A stretch of DNA of 30,493 nucleotides from Gaopeijia sp032250675 (GTDB lineage Bacteria > Gemmatimonadota > Gemmatimonadetes > Longimicrobiales > Gaopeijiaceae): contig JAVVEY010000023.1 in the NCBI GenBank assembly GCA_032250675.1, forward strand, positions 1 to 30,493. Reading direction: 5' to 3'. The notes beneath the pieces were generated by a model. It saw only the letters and a program-made list of their open reading frames with translations, was not told where the DNA came from and ran no database searches. The position numbers were made by a program, and so were the translations under genes. Shown in pieces: positions 1 through 6,540 of the stretch. Each line of letters opens with the position of its first letter. Position 1 is the stretch's first letter.

Positions 1-240
1 CCCGACACTGGCTTCGAACGAGATCACTGAATTCGCCTGGAAGGCGCCGCGGAACGCCAGCGTACTCGCGCTCCCGGTGCCGGAGAGGTCGAACTCCGAT
101 GTGCCCCCATGAACCGACGCCCGAAACTTCGGCGTGCCCTCCGCCTGCGAGAGGGCCGGCTGGGCAGTGATGGCGCTCGCCAGGATGAGCGACATACCGA
201 CGGCGAGAGGGGCGAGCGTCGTGCGTGAACCGCTACGCAT
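1..240 (-). CDS. Secreted, probable outer-membrane beta-barrel protein, N-terminal part
   Basis: The gene starts with ATG at 240 and runs off the left edge, so only 80 residues are visible. A strong Shine-Dalgarno, AGGAGGAG, lies directly upstream at about 245-252. The first 35 residues form a Sec signal peptide: MRSGSRTT, a hydrophobic run (LAPLAVGMSLILASAI), then TAQPALSQA with probable cleavage after an Ala. The mature start is rich in alternating small and hydrophobic residues (KFRASVHGG, ASTLAFRGAF, SVISFEASVG), which resembles the first strands of an outer-membrane barrel. That family call is an inference from composition. The secretion signal is directly visible. It could instead be another exported beta-rich protein. 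Confidence 0.6.
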   Translation of the reverse strand, partial: MRSGSRTTLAPLAVGMSLILASAITAQPALSQAEGTPKFRASVHGGTSEFDLSGTGSASTLAFRGAFQANSVISFEASVG

Positions 241-282
241 GAGTCTCCTCCTGGTTGAACGTTTCTCCATTGCAGCATTTTT

Positions 283-330
283 GCCGCGCGTCAAGATGGG
301 CACCGGGTGCCGTATGCGCCAGTCGGGCAC
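283..330 (+). repeat. Dispersed hairpin repeat, copy 1 (diverged)
   Basis: This is the most diverged of four copies of an intergenic element of about 48 bp. It shares the block CAAGATGGG and a following GCC..GCGCCAGTC..G-AC pattern with the copies at 3510, 5084 and 6387. It lies between the outer-membrane gene start and the stop of the propeller gene at 357. On the minus strand it overlaps a TTGACG that could be a -35 box for the gene starting at 240. Confidence 0.45.
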
Positions 331-356
331 GCGACCCGCGCGGTATTCCCTTCAAC

Positions 357-1532
357 TCAGCGCGCGACGAGCTCCCGGCGCTGGACGGCTTCTCGGCCAA
401 CTTCGTCGCGGAATATCCCGAGGACGTGGTCGTCGCCGAAGTACGAGGGCTCGAACCCGGCGGGCAGGATCACCACGTAGTCCGGGACCCCGTCCGACGC
501 GATCGCGAGCCACGCGCCGGCGGGGCGCGTCACCTGATCGCCCGCTGTGGCCCAGCGCGGCCCGATCACCACGCCGCCGTCATCTCTCAGGACGAGGCCA
601 TCGAACTTCAGCGGCTCCGGGGAAAGCGGGATGTTGCGTATGTACGCTTCAATCGCCGGGGGAAGCTGGGCCGCCGGGATGCCGGCCAGAACCGCATCGA
701 TGAGGCTGTCGGCGACGGCGCGCGCGTCCCAGCTCGGGTACGTCCACCGCACGATCGTGGTGATCGAATCGGACCACCGGACCACCTCGGCTTCTGCGCT
801 GTCGCCGATCCAGAGGATCTCATCCCGTCCCGTCAGATGTCCCCATGGATTGAGGTACGGGACTCCCATCCCCCCGTCGGTGGCGAACCACTCGACGTTG
901 GGGACCTCGAGGAGCGTGTCGATCCGTTCGGCAGAGACGCGTACGACGGGCGCGTGGGTGCGCTGAATCAGCTCCTCCGACGCCCCCCACCCCGGGCCGG
1001 AGCCGAGGAAGAGGTGAGCGTCGCGTCCCGGCGCCCAATTCGAGGTCACCACGTCGGTCGGGGAGACTCGGCGCTCGGAGAGGAGATCACCGTCCAGACC
1101 GAACTCGAGGAGCCGGTCCCGGCCGGCGTCCGCGGCCCATATCGCGCCGTGGTGGAACCGGATGGCGGCGAGTCGCCCGATCTCCCGGGGGCCGTCGCCG
1201 GGCCGCGCGATCGCGGTCCACGCACCCGCGACGGGGTCGCCGAGCCAGATGTAGCCTTCCGACTCCCCCACCACCACTCGACCGTCGGTGACCGGTTGGA
1301 CCTGCACGCCGCTCAGGTAGTGGAGTTCGTCGACGGTGATCGACTCGGCACTCCAGGTCGGGACCCCGGAGGCCTGGAGGGTGTCCGGTATCGCTCCCGT
1401 AGAGACCGTGACGATCCGGATCCCAGCCGAGTCGGTGACGGTGAAGGGCGCGCCGGGGGCGGGGGGCTCGCACGCCGCAAGCACCGCTGCGGCCAGGAAC
1501 AGCGACCGCTGCAGGGCCCTCACGAGCCCCAT
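357..1532 (-). CDS. Beta-propeller lipoprotein (6-bladed propeller type)
   Basis: This is a 391-residue exported protein. Residues 1-21 form a lipoprotein signal ending in LAAC (Cys21 would be lipidated). It is followed by the DSAGIRIV motif that also opens the propeller genes at 5169-6356 and 9765-10515. The rest shows repeated beta-blade signatures (DGRVVVGESEGYIWLGD, GAIWAADAGRDRLLEFGLDG) and GDGPREIG, typical of NHL/6-bladed propellers. The start is ATG at 1532. It lies 18 bp after the stop of the propeller gene 1551-2768, so the two are probably co-transcribed. The ligand is unknown. Such folds serve as binding scaffolds and, less often, as enzymes. The fold call is good; no function can be given. 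Confidence 0.8.
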   Translation of the reverse strand: MGLVRALQRSLFLAAAVLAACEPPAPGAPFTVTDSAGIRIVTVSTGAIPDTLQASGVPTWSAESITVDELHYLSGVQVQPVTDGRVVVGESEGYIWLGDPVAGAWTAIARPGDGPREIGRLAAIRFHHGAIWAADAGRDRLLEFGLDGDLLSERRVSPTDVVTSNWAPGRDAHLFLGSGPGWGASEELIQRTHAPVVRVSAERIDTLLEVPNVEWFATDGGMGVPYLNPWGHLTGRDEILWIGDSAEAEVVRWSDSITTIVRWTYPSWDARAVADSLIDAVLAGIPAAQLPPAIEAYIRNIPLSPEPLKFDGLVLRDDGGVVIGPRWATAGDQVTRPAGAWLAIASDGVPDYVVILPAGFEPSYFGDDHVLGIFRDEVGREAVQRRELVAR

Positions 1533-1550
1533 CGTCTCGATGTCACGAGA

Positions 1551-2768
1551 TCACGACCCTCCCCGGACCAGCCGAGCCCGGACCACGAAGGTGACGTCGT
1601 ATTCATCGTGGATCGTGCCCCAGAGATGATCCCGACCCACGCTGTGGATCGTGAGCCCCGACCACGCCTCCGGGACATCCAGTTCGCCGAGGAACTCGCC
1701 TTCGGGGGAGAAGATCTCGCGGACGGTCTCGCCTTCGTCCCCGACGCGCGTCACCCAGATCGTCCCGTCCGGGGTGAGTATCGCAGTGGAGAAGGGCGGA
1801 TGCACGCGTGGGACCTCCGATTCGTCGAGCGCGGTCTCCGCACGCCATCCAGGTCGATTCAACCGATCGATCGCCTCCCGTCGCGCGCTGGATTCGATCC
1901 GGACGGGGACCCAGGCGCGCGCGACGGTCCGCACGGTGTCGCCGTCGAGCGTCTGCAGTCGGAGTGCATAGTCTCCTCCGCCGTCCCAGACGAGGAAGGA
2001 CCCATCCTCCTGAAGCCGCCACCCCGCGTCATGAACGAAGGGGATCGTCGATTCGCCGACGATTTGACCCGCCGAATTCACGAAGCTGATGATGCGGAGG
2101 GCGTCGACCTCCGGAGGTGGAATCGTGTCGACGACGATGAAGTCGTCCCCCTTCCACTCGAGGAGGGTGAAGAAGGTGGTCTGCGAGCCGCTCCCGCGAG
2201 CGAACCGGAAATGCACGACGAGGTAGTGCTCAGAGTCGAGCCAGGCCCGAACGCCGCAGGCCAGGGTGGACGGAGTCCGGAAGGTCCCGAGAAGCTCGCC
2301 GTCCCGATCGAACCGGTGCCAGACCGTCTCCGTCTCGACCCAGATCTCACCGTCGACGCCCCTCCGGGCACACGCGTTTCCCGAAAACTCGCTGGGCCCC
2401 TGCCCCTGGCGCCCCACCGAGAAGAGATGCGTTCCGTCTTCCGCAAAGCGGCGAAGCTCCACGGCCTGCGCGTCGTACACCCACACCCCGCCGTCCTCGG
2501 CGGGAATCACGTTGCGCACCCAGCCGAAGACATACGGGTCTTCCCCGCTGACGACGCCGATCCGGAGTTCCTCCTCGAGACGCCAACGGGCGGAAGGCAC
2601 CGTGTCCCACTGCGCGAGCGGAGCCTCTCCCCGGCTTGTGGGTGGCCCGAGAGCGTCGGCGTCCGACCGCTCTCCCCCGGCACCTTGGTCCGCGACCTCC
2701 GGCTCACCGGAGCAGCCCCAGGAGACGATCAGGGCGAGAGAGAGGAGGGTCCTGCCGAGGCGATTCAA
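1551..2768 (-). CDS. Beta-propeller lipoprotein paralogue
   Basis: The product has 405 residues and starts with TTG at 2768, preceded by a strong GGAGGAG six bases upstream; no ATG fits as well. The signal peptide ends at IVSWGC (Cys19), a slightly atypical lipobox because Trp and Ser occupy positions -2 and -3. A Gly/Ala/Asp-rich linker of about 30 residues follows. Then come propeller blades with hallmark strings such as DGGVWVYDAQAVELRRF, the glycine loop VGRQGQGPSEFSG, and DGTIWVTRVGDEG near the C-terminus. It lacks the DSAGI motif of its neighbours but has the same overall plan and length. It is a tandem partner of the gene at 357-1532. Ligand and role are unknown. Confidence 0.8.
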   Translation of the reverse strand: MNRLGRTLLSLALIVSWGCSGEPEVADQGAGGERSDADALGPPTSRGEAPLAQWDTVPSARWRLEEELRIGVVSGEDPYVFGWVRNVIPAEDGGVWVYDAQAVELRRFAEDGTHLFSVGRQGQGPSEFSGNACARRGVDGEIWVETETVWHRFDRDGELLGTFRTPSTLACGVRAWLDSEHYLVVHFRFARGSGSQTTFFTLLEWKGDDFIVVDTIPPPEVDALRIISFVNSAGQIVGESTIPFVHDAGWRLQEDGSFLVWDGGGDYALRLQTLDGDTVRTVARAWVPVRIESSARREAIDRLNRPGWRAETALDESEVPRVHPPFSTAILTPDGTIWVTRVGDEGETVREIFSPEGEFLGELDVPEAWSGLTIHSVGRDHLWGTIHDEYDVTFVVRARLVRGGS

Positions 2769-2858
2769 GGGCTCTCCTCCAGGCGGGTGAGGCTCGGGGT
2801 GGTCAACGGTTCGGGCCCCGGCTTCGCAACAGGGTGCGCGTCCGGTGCCGGTCGGACG

Positions 2859-3059
2859 TCAGTTGGCGCGCCGCTTCCGGAGCCAGACCACGAATCCGAG
2901 TCCTGCGCCGAGGAGGGGGACGCCGAAGACCCCTCCGAGGAGGAAGCCCGTGAAGACGGCAAGCACGGGCGAGAGTCCCGCGCGTCTGGGTCTCTCCAGG
3001 TGAACCTGGGGAGCGACTTCGACGGAGGCTGGTCGGTAGACTTCGAACGAACGACTCAT
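2859..3059 (-). CDS. Small membrane protein, 66 aa
   Basis: The first 28 residues are soluble. Residues 29-60 form one long or two short hydrophobic segments (SPVLAVFTGFLLGGVFG, PLLGAGLGFVVWL), and the protein ends in KRRAN, a positive cytoplasmic tail. The ATG overlaps the stop codon of the preceding gene in an ATGA arrangement at 3056-3059, which supports a real, translationally coupled gene. No family is recognised. Its partner upstream is frameshifted, so expression of this gene may be affected. Confidence 0.5.
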   Translation of the reverse strand: MSRSFEVYRPASVEVAPQVHLERPRRAGLSPVLAVFTGFLLGGVFGVPLLGAGLGFVVWLRKRRAN

Positions 3060-3456
3060 CCTTTCTCCTCTGTGCCCTCAGGGAGGCGGGTGCCTTCGGA
3101 CACCTCCAGGAGGTTGCGGTACTCGACCCATGACTCGGCCACGGCCTGGATCTCGGTCGCCGGAGTGGAGAGGGCGGCGACGGGGATCACCAGACTCGTC
3201 GTACGATCTTTTCTCAACATACGAGTCACCAACCTGCGGTGCCACGGGACGCGAGCCTTCGCGGAATCACGCAACTCCACCTGGACGAGCTTCGGGCTCT
3301 CCGTCGACACCCCGAGGACATCCTCCGAAGGAATGAAGAGCGGAGCCCAGAGCCCTGTCCCATCGAGAATGCCGTCGCCGTCGATGAGGAAGGTGGCCCG
3401 AGGACCAAGACCAAGCGTCCTTCGAAGCGGTCACCTTCTGCAGGCAGATCGTCCAT
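3056..3456 (-). pseudogene. Small gene of unknown function with an apparent frameshift
   Basis: Two overlapping reading frames look like one protein. Frame 1 starts at ATG 3456 (MDDLPAEGDRFEGRLVLVLG). From about 3400 the coding-like reading continues in the -1 frame (ATFLIDGDGILDG, then LWAPLFIPSEDVLG) and runs through to the stop at 3056. The second frame has a TGA at 3431-3433 and no ATG, GTG or TTG until GTG 3310, so its sensible-looking N-terminal part cannot be translated by itself. The simplest reading is loss of one base around 3395-3410. The intact protein would be about 130 residues. A shorter form from GTG 3310 (84 aa) remains possible. No family is recognised. It is followed directly by the small membrane protein gene. 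Confidence 0.5.
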
Positions 3457-3509
3457 CCGGGACTGGACAGGAAGGGAGAAGGGAAGCGGTCTGACGAGGT
3501 TGGATCTCT

Positions 3510-3556
3510 GCTGGCATCAAGATGGGGTTCGAGCGCCGGAGGCGCGAGCCCGGGCC
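3510..3556 (+). repeat. Dispersed hairpin repeat, copy 2
   Basis: This copy contains CAAGATGGG followed by a hairpin. The outer stem is GGGTTC (3525-3530) with GAGCCC (3546-3551), including one G-T pair. The inner stem is GCGCC (3533-3537) with GGCGC (3541-3545), around a GGA loop. It matches the copies at 5084 and 6387. It lies between the frameshifted gene ending the minus-strand group and the plus-strand Fic remnant. Confidence 0.65.
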
Positions 3557-3635
3557 TTGGCTACGCGACAGCAGGTCCGAGTCGGACTCCGCCCATCGGT
3601 TCCTTATGCGATTCGATTCTAAAATAAGGTTGACG

Positions 3636-3676
3636 CAGGAAGCTTATGTCTTGCACGTTCTGGGATAAGCTTCCTG
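3636..3676 (+). promoter_or_regulatory. Perfect 12-bp inverted repeat upstream of the Fic remnant
   Basis: CAGGAAGCTTAT (3636-3647) and ATAAGCTTCCTG (3665-3676) are exact reverse complements separated by 17 bases. The repeat ends eight bases before the GTG at 3684 and lies in an unusually AT-rich patch (TCTAAAATAAGG just upstream). A TTGACG at 3630-3635 could be a -35 box. A dimeric autoregulator operator or an mRNA hairpin covering the start are both possible. The sequence does not decide between them. Confidence 0.6.
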
Positions 3677-3683
3677 AGCCAGG

Positions 3684-4639
3684 GTGGGCGTCGTGGAGAT
3701 CAAGTCGGATCGAGCAGGACGGCTGAGACGGGATCCATCCGGGTATGACGGCTTCGTCCCTGCCCCATTCCCTCCGTCGGATCTCGGCCTGGCACAGCTC
3801 GCCGACCTCATCGAGAAGGCGACCCTCGCCCTGGGCCGACTGGTCGGGTCAGCTGAGATCCTGCCGAATCCGGATCTCTTTGTGATGATGTACGTGCGGC
3901 GAGAGGCCGTGCTGTCCAGCCAGATCGAGGGAACTGAGGCGTCGCTCGTCGATCTCCTCGAGTACGAAGCTGAACTCGAACGCTCCGAGCGGAAGGTAGA
4001 GGTCAAGGAGATCGCCAACTACGTCTCCGCACTGAGATTCGGGTTGGACCGTGTTGTTGCCCTCCCTCTCTCCCTGCGTCTCATCAGGGAGATCCACGAG
4101 GAGCTCATGACGGGGGTTCGTGGGGGAGAGCCTTCGAAGACTCCGGGAGAATTTCGCACTTCGCAGAACTGGGTCGGAGGCCCGACCCCAGTCACGGCGC
4201 GTTTCGTGCCGCCTCCCGTCGACGAGATGCATCGATGTCTCGACGAGCTTGAGCGGTTCCTCCGGTGCGTGAGCGGGGCGATTGGGAGGGATGGCTCGCC
4301 TTCTTTCTGGAGAGCGTGGCGATCGTGTCTGCGGAGGCCACCGAGACGGCGCGAGAGATCGTCAATCTCCGCGAGGTGCTTCGGTCTCGCATCCGTGAGA
4401 GGCTGGGGAGGCGGGCCGGCTCAGCCCTGACACTGCTCGAGTCCCTCTTCCAACGGCCGATCGTGAACGTCCACGCAGTTCAGGAGGCCACCGATCTCTC
4501 GCAGCCCGCTGCCAACGCCTTGACGAACGCGTTGGAGGCCGAGGGGATCCTCGTGGAAATCACCGGAAAGAAGTCGTACCGCGTATTCCGTTTTGACCCG
4601 TACCTCCAGCTCTTCCAGGAGCGGGAGGAGCGTACGTGA
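3684..4639 (+). pseudogene. Fic/DUF4172-type protein with the catalytic core deleted
   Basis: The N-terminal part (frame from GTG 3684; GTG 3693 is an alternative with AGGGTGG upstream) is a typical Fic-family N-domain. It has YDGFVPAPFPPSDL and the inhibitory-helix motif S78-SQI-E82-G83. It continues through PGEFRTSQNWVGG to DELERFLR at about 4262. The next three bases change frame, and the sequence resumes at 4265 as VRERGDWEGWLAFFLE, the region that normally follows the Fic core, ending with a winged-helix tail and stop at 4637-4639. The whole HPFxDGNGR segment, normally some 70-80 residues between these points, is absent, and the two halves are out of frame. The product would have no AMP-transfer activity. 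The intact Fic gene at 7508-8851 belongs to a different subfamily. Confidence 0.85.
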
Positions 4640-4751
4640 CAAGGACCCGCTGCGCGTTCTCGGGCGAGTCTTCCGCGATATAGGAGATTCCGGAGTCGAG
4701 GTCGCGAAGGGCGCTTTCGCCCCAAACTACCTGGCGGCTCCGAGGACCCAT
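4560..4751 (-). pseudogene. Truncated RelE/ParE-family toxin
   Basis: Residues 1-38 match the start of a RelE/ParE toxin (VVWGESALRDLDSGISYIAED, then SPENAQRVL). Similarity stops at about 4638, exactly where the Fic remnant's stop codon lies. The last 25 codons are only the reverse complement of the Fic tail. A full toxin is about 90-100 residues, so the C-terminal half with its catalytic residues is missing. The ATG at 4751 overlaps the last 25 bases of the antitoxin gene, the usual antitoxin-first arrangement. It is probably inactive. Confidence 0.75.
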
Positions 4752-4924
4752 TTCCGGTGCAGGTTCTCAGCTACCTCCTCATGAGGAACCGTACGGCCAG
4801 ACTCGACATCGGCGAGGCCCCGGTCGATCTTCTGCACCACGTAGAGATGGTACAGGACATCGTCCAGCGAGCAATCGTCCGGGAGGCGATCCAGCACTTC
4901 CTGGACCCTTTCCTTCGTTGTCAT
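4727..4924 (-). CDS. Antitoxin-like protein, partner of the truncated toxin
   Basis: This 65-residue protein (MTTKERVQEVLDRLPDDCSL...) ends with a VESGRTVPHEEVAENL segment. It resembles the short antitoxins that precede RelE/ParE toxins, in which an N-terminal dimerising helix region is followed by a 'G-tVphEEV' toxin-binding helix. It is intact, starts at ATG 4924, and overlaps the toxin start by 25 bp. With the toxin truncated it is an orphan antitoxin. A short TGTAC...GTACA repeat at 4949-4975 upstream could be part of an operator, but this is weak. Confidence 0.7.
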   Translation of the reverse strand: MTTKERVQEVLDRLPDDCSLDDVLYHLYVVQKIDRGLADVESGRTVPHEEVAENLHRKWVLGAAR

Positions 4925-5083
4925 GCGGGTCCCTCACCCCTTGAGAGATGTACCATGCCATGCGTCCTGCGTACACCGAATCTACGGGCAAGATCGGTCC
5001 ACGGGCATGGTTGTACGGGACGCCGCGAGCTGATGTCGGACGATTCCACATCTTGGAGACGCGCCCCAACGGTCAGGAGTTCT

Positions 5084-5130
5084 GCTGCGCTCCAAGATGG
5101 GACTCGAACGCCGGAGGCGCGAGTCCGGAC
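5084..5130 (+). repeat. Dispersed hairpin repeat, copy 3
   Basis: This is the clearest copy. After CAAGATGG, GGACTC (5100-5105) pairs perfectly with GAGTCC (5121-5126). CGCC (5109-5112) pairs with GGCG (5116-5119) around GGA. The outer stem differs from copy 2 at positions on both sides in a way that keeps pairing. It lies 39 bp beyond the stop of the propeller gene at 5169. Confidence 0.7.
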
Positions 5131-5168
5131 GCGCACCCGCGCTTCGAGACATCCAGGTTGGTCCGCGG

Positions 5169-6356
5169 CTATCGGGTGATCGAATACACCACCACGGACT
5201 GCACGCCCCACTCATCCTCCTCGACGCCGAGCACGCGGTCTCCGGCCACGTCGAGGACCCGAATCGGGGTGCCGAACTCCATCCAGTGAAGGGGGAAGCC
5301 CTCCGACGAGATCACGAGGAATCGAGACGCGAGCGCGTCCGCCATCGTGTACTCGCTGAGCCAGACGCCCCCTTCGGGGGCCGCGTGGATGTATCGGAAG
5401 TACGGGAGCGTTGCGGATGCGGCCTCGCGCGCTTCTTGCAGCCTTCGGCCGAGAGGGGTGTCGGGAGGCGGCTTCGAATCGATCCCGTTCCGTTCGAGAG
5501 TCGTGGTCTCATATCGGGCCCAGACCTCGTCCGTGACGTCGATCGGCTGCTGATCCGAGCGCGCGATCTGCACGACGGCTCCGTCCCGCCCGATCCATTG
5601 AACCTCCGGACGGTCGTTCGTGGCCCAGATGAAGCCTGCATCGGAGAGGTCCCCACTGCCGAAGCGGGTGAAGGGATTGCGGCTGGGACGATTCCCGTCG
5701 AGCTCCAGGCGCACGAAGCGGACGTGGACGACGGTGTCCGCGGCGAGCGTCTCGAGGTCGCTCACGATGAGCGATCCGGTGATCCACCCGGAGTCGGCCT
5801 CTCCGGGACGCAGACCGAAGCCGGTCGGGACCCACCCGAGCGCGCTGTCACCGAGGAGCCCGCGCGGGGTGTGCCCGATCGGTCCGTTGTTCGACACCCG
5901 GCGGCTCTCGAGGAAGGTGCCGTCCGCCGAGAAGGTGCTCAGACGGCTCGTCCCGTCATCCCACACGACGAGGCGACCCTCGGAGAGAACTTCGACGGCC
6001 ATCGGAAGCTGGAATTCGCCCGGGCCCTCGCCGCGACGGCCTACCGCCTCGACCGTCCCCGTGGGTGCGATCAGATGGAGCCGGGCGGCCTGTACGTCCA
6101 CCACCGCGGCGCCGCCGTCGGGGAGGAGGGCGCCCCCCATGATCCTCTCGAAGGCGGGACCCGCCTCGTCCCCGCCGACCCTGATCCGGGGATCGGACGG
6201 CGCCTGGACCACCGGGAGGTCTTCAACGCCGGGAGCCTCGACGATCCGGATCCCCGCGCTGTCACAGACGGCGGCTCCACTCATCTGCGGGGGTGCGGGT
6301 CCGCACCCGGCGAGCAGCGAGGAGACGACGACTACCGTAGCGATCCAGCGATGCAT
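5169..6356 (-). CDS. Beta-propeller lipoprotein
   Basis: The product has 395 residues and starts at ATG 6356. The signal is a clean lipobox, LLAGC (Cys18). It is followed by CDSAGIRIVEAP, the family's N-terminal motif, and by blades with GGAAVVDVQAARLHLIAP, VGRRGEGPGEFQ and GGVWLSEYTMADALASRF. It parallels 357-1532 in order of motifs and in length. The gene is bracketed by hairpin repeats on both sides (5084-5130 and 6387-6434). It is the only gene between them, so gene and repeats could have moved as a unit. It is predicted to be anchored to the inner or outer membrane, facing the periplasm. Ligand unknown. Confidence 0.8.
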   Translation of the reverse strand: MHRWIATVVVVSSLLAGCGPAPPQMSGAAVCDSAGIRIVEAPGVEDLPVVQAPSDPRIRVGGDEAGPAFERIMGGALLPDGGAAVVDVQAARLHLIAPTGTVEAVGRRGEGPGEFQLPMAVEVLSEGRLVVWDDGTSRLSTFSADGTFLESRRVSNNGPIGHTPRGLLGDSALGWVPTGFGLRPGEADSGWITGSLIVSDLETLAADTVVHVRFVRLELDGNRPSRNPFTRFGSGDLSDAGFIWATNDRPEVQWIGRDGAVVQIARSDQQPIDVTDEVWARYETTTLERNGIDSKPPPDTPLGRRLQEAREAASATLPYFRYIHAAPEGGVWLSEYTMADALASRFLVISSEGFPLHWMEFGTPIRVLDVAGDRVLGVEEDEWGVQSVVVYSITR

Positions 6357-6386
6357 GCGCTGCCTCGGGCTGGCGGAGGGAATAGT

Positions 6387-6434
6387 GCTGCGCGCCCAAG
6401 ATGAGCATCGAACGCGGGGGGCGCGAGCCCGGAC
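6387..6434 (+). repeat. Dispersed hairpin repeat, copy 4
   Basis: GCTGCGCGCCCAAGATGAG is followed by TCGAACGCGGGGGGCGCGAG and CCCGGAC, aligning with copies 2 and 3 along the full length. Pairing of the outer stem is weaker than in copies 2 and 3. It sits 30 bp upstream of the propeller start at 6356, so it would lie in that gene's 5' untranslated region if the TATAGT at 6433-6438 is its -10 box. Confidence 0.65.
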
Positions 6435-6459
6435 TATACTTGTGTCGGACTTGTGCCGG
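6433..6459 (-). promoter_or_regulatory. Possible -10 box and 11-bp tandem repeat in a divergent intergenic region
   Basis: On the minus strand TATAGT (6438-6433) resembles a -10 box for the propeller gene; no good -35 is seen. Immediately upstream of it (on that strand) are two adjacent 11-bp units, ACTTGTGTCGG (6438-6448) and ACTTGTGCCGG (6449-6459), differing at one base. They lie between divergent genes and could bind a regulator. Confidence 0.35.
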
Positions 6460-6540
6460 CGGCTCCCGCGACGATGGAGTCCCGCGACTCGACCCGTCTC
6501 CGGGGAATCCGGAGCGGTTCATTCACCACCGGAGGGCAGC

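Noticed and set aside
255..3494. A plus-strand open frame of 1079 codons
   Set aside because: It is the reverse shadow of the two propeller genes and small genes. Its translation is Arg/Asp/Pro-rich without domains, while the minus strand has signal peptides, Shine-Dalgarno sites and propeller motifs.
5100..5126. tRNA-like T-arm (GTTCGAGTCC on the minus strand) inside repeat copy 3
   Set aside because: The five bases on each side of the TTCGA loop do not pair as a T-stem. The pairing found is the longer hairpin of the repeat, and no acceptor or anticodon arm is present.
4948..5289. A 113-codon plus-strand frame between the antitoxin and propeller genes
   Set aside because: It runs across hairpin repeat copy 3 and into the opposite-strand propeller gene, and has no family resemblance or Shine-Dalgarno.
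5097..6404. A plus-strand open frame of 435 codons opposite the third propeller gene
   Set aside because: It is a shadow frame; the minus-strand gene has a lipobox and blade motifs.
283..6434. The hairpin repeats as integron attC sites
   Set aside because: The repeats sit between gene units as attC would. However, I could not find paired RYYYAAC/GTTRRRY core sites, the genes between them are in mixed orientation and number, and no integrase is in the window.
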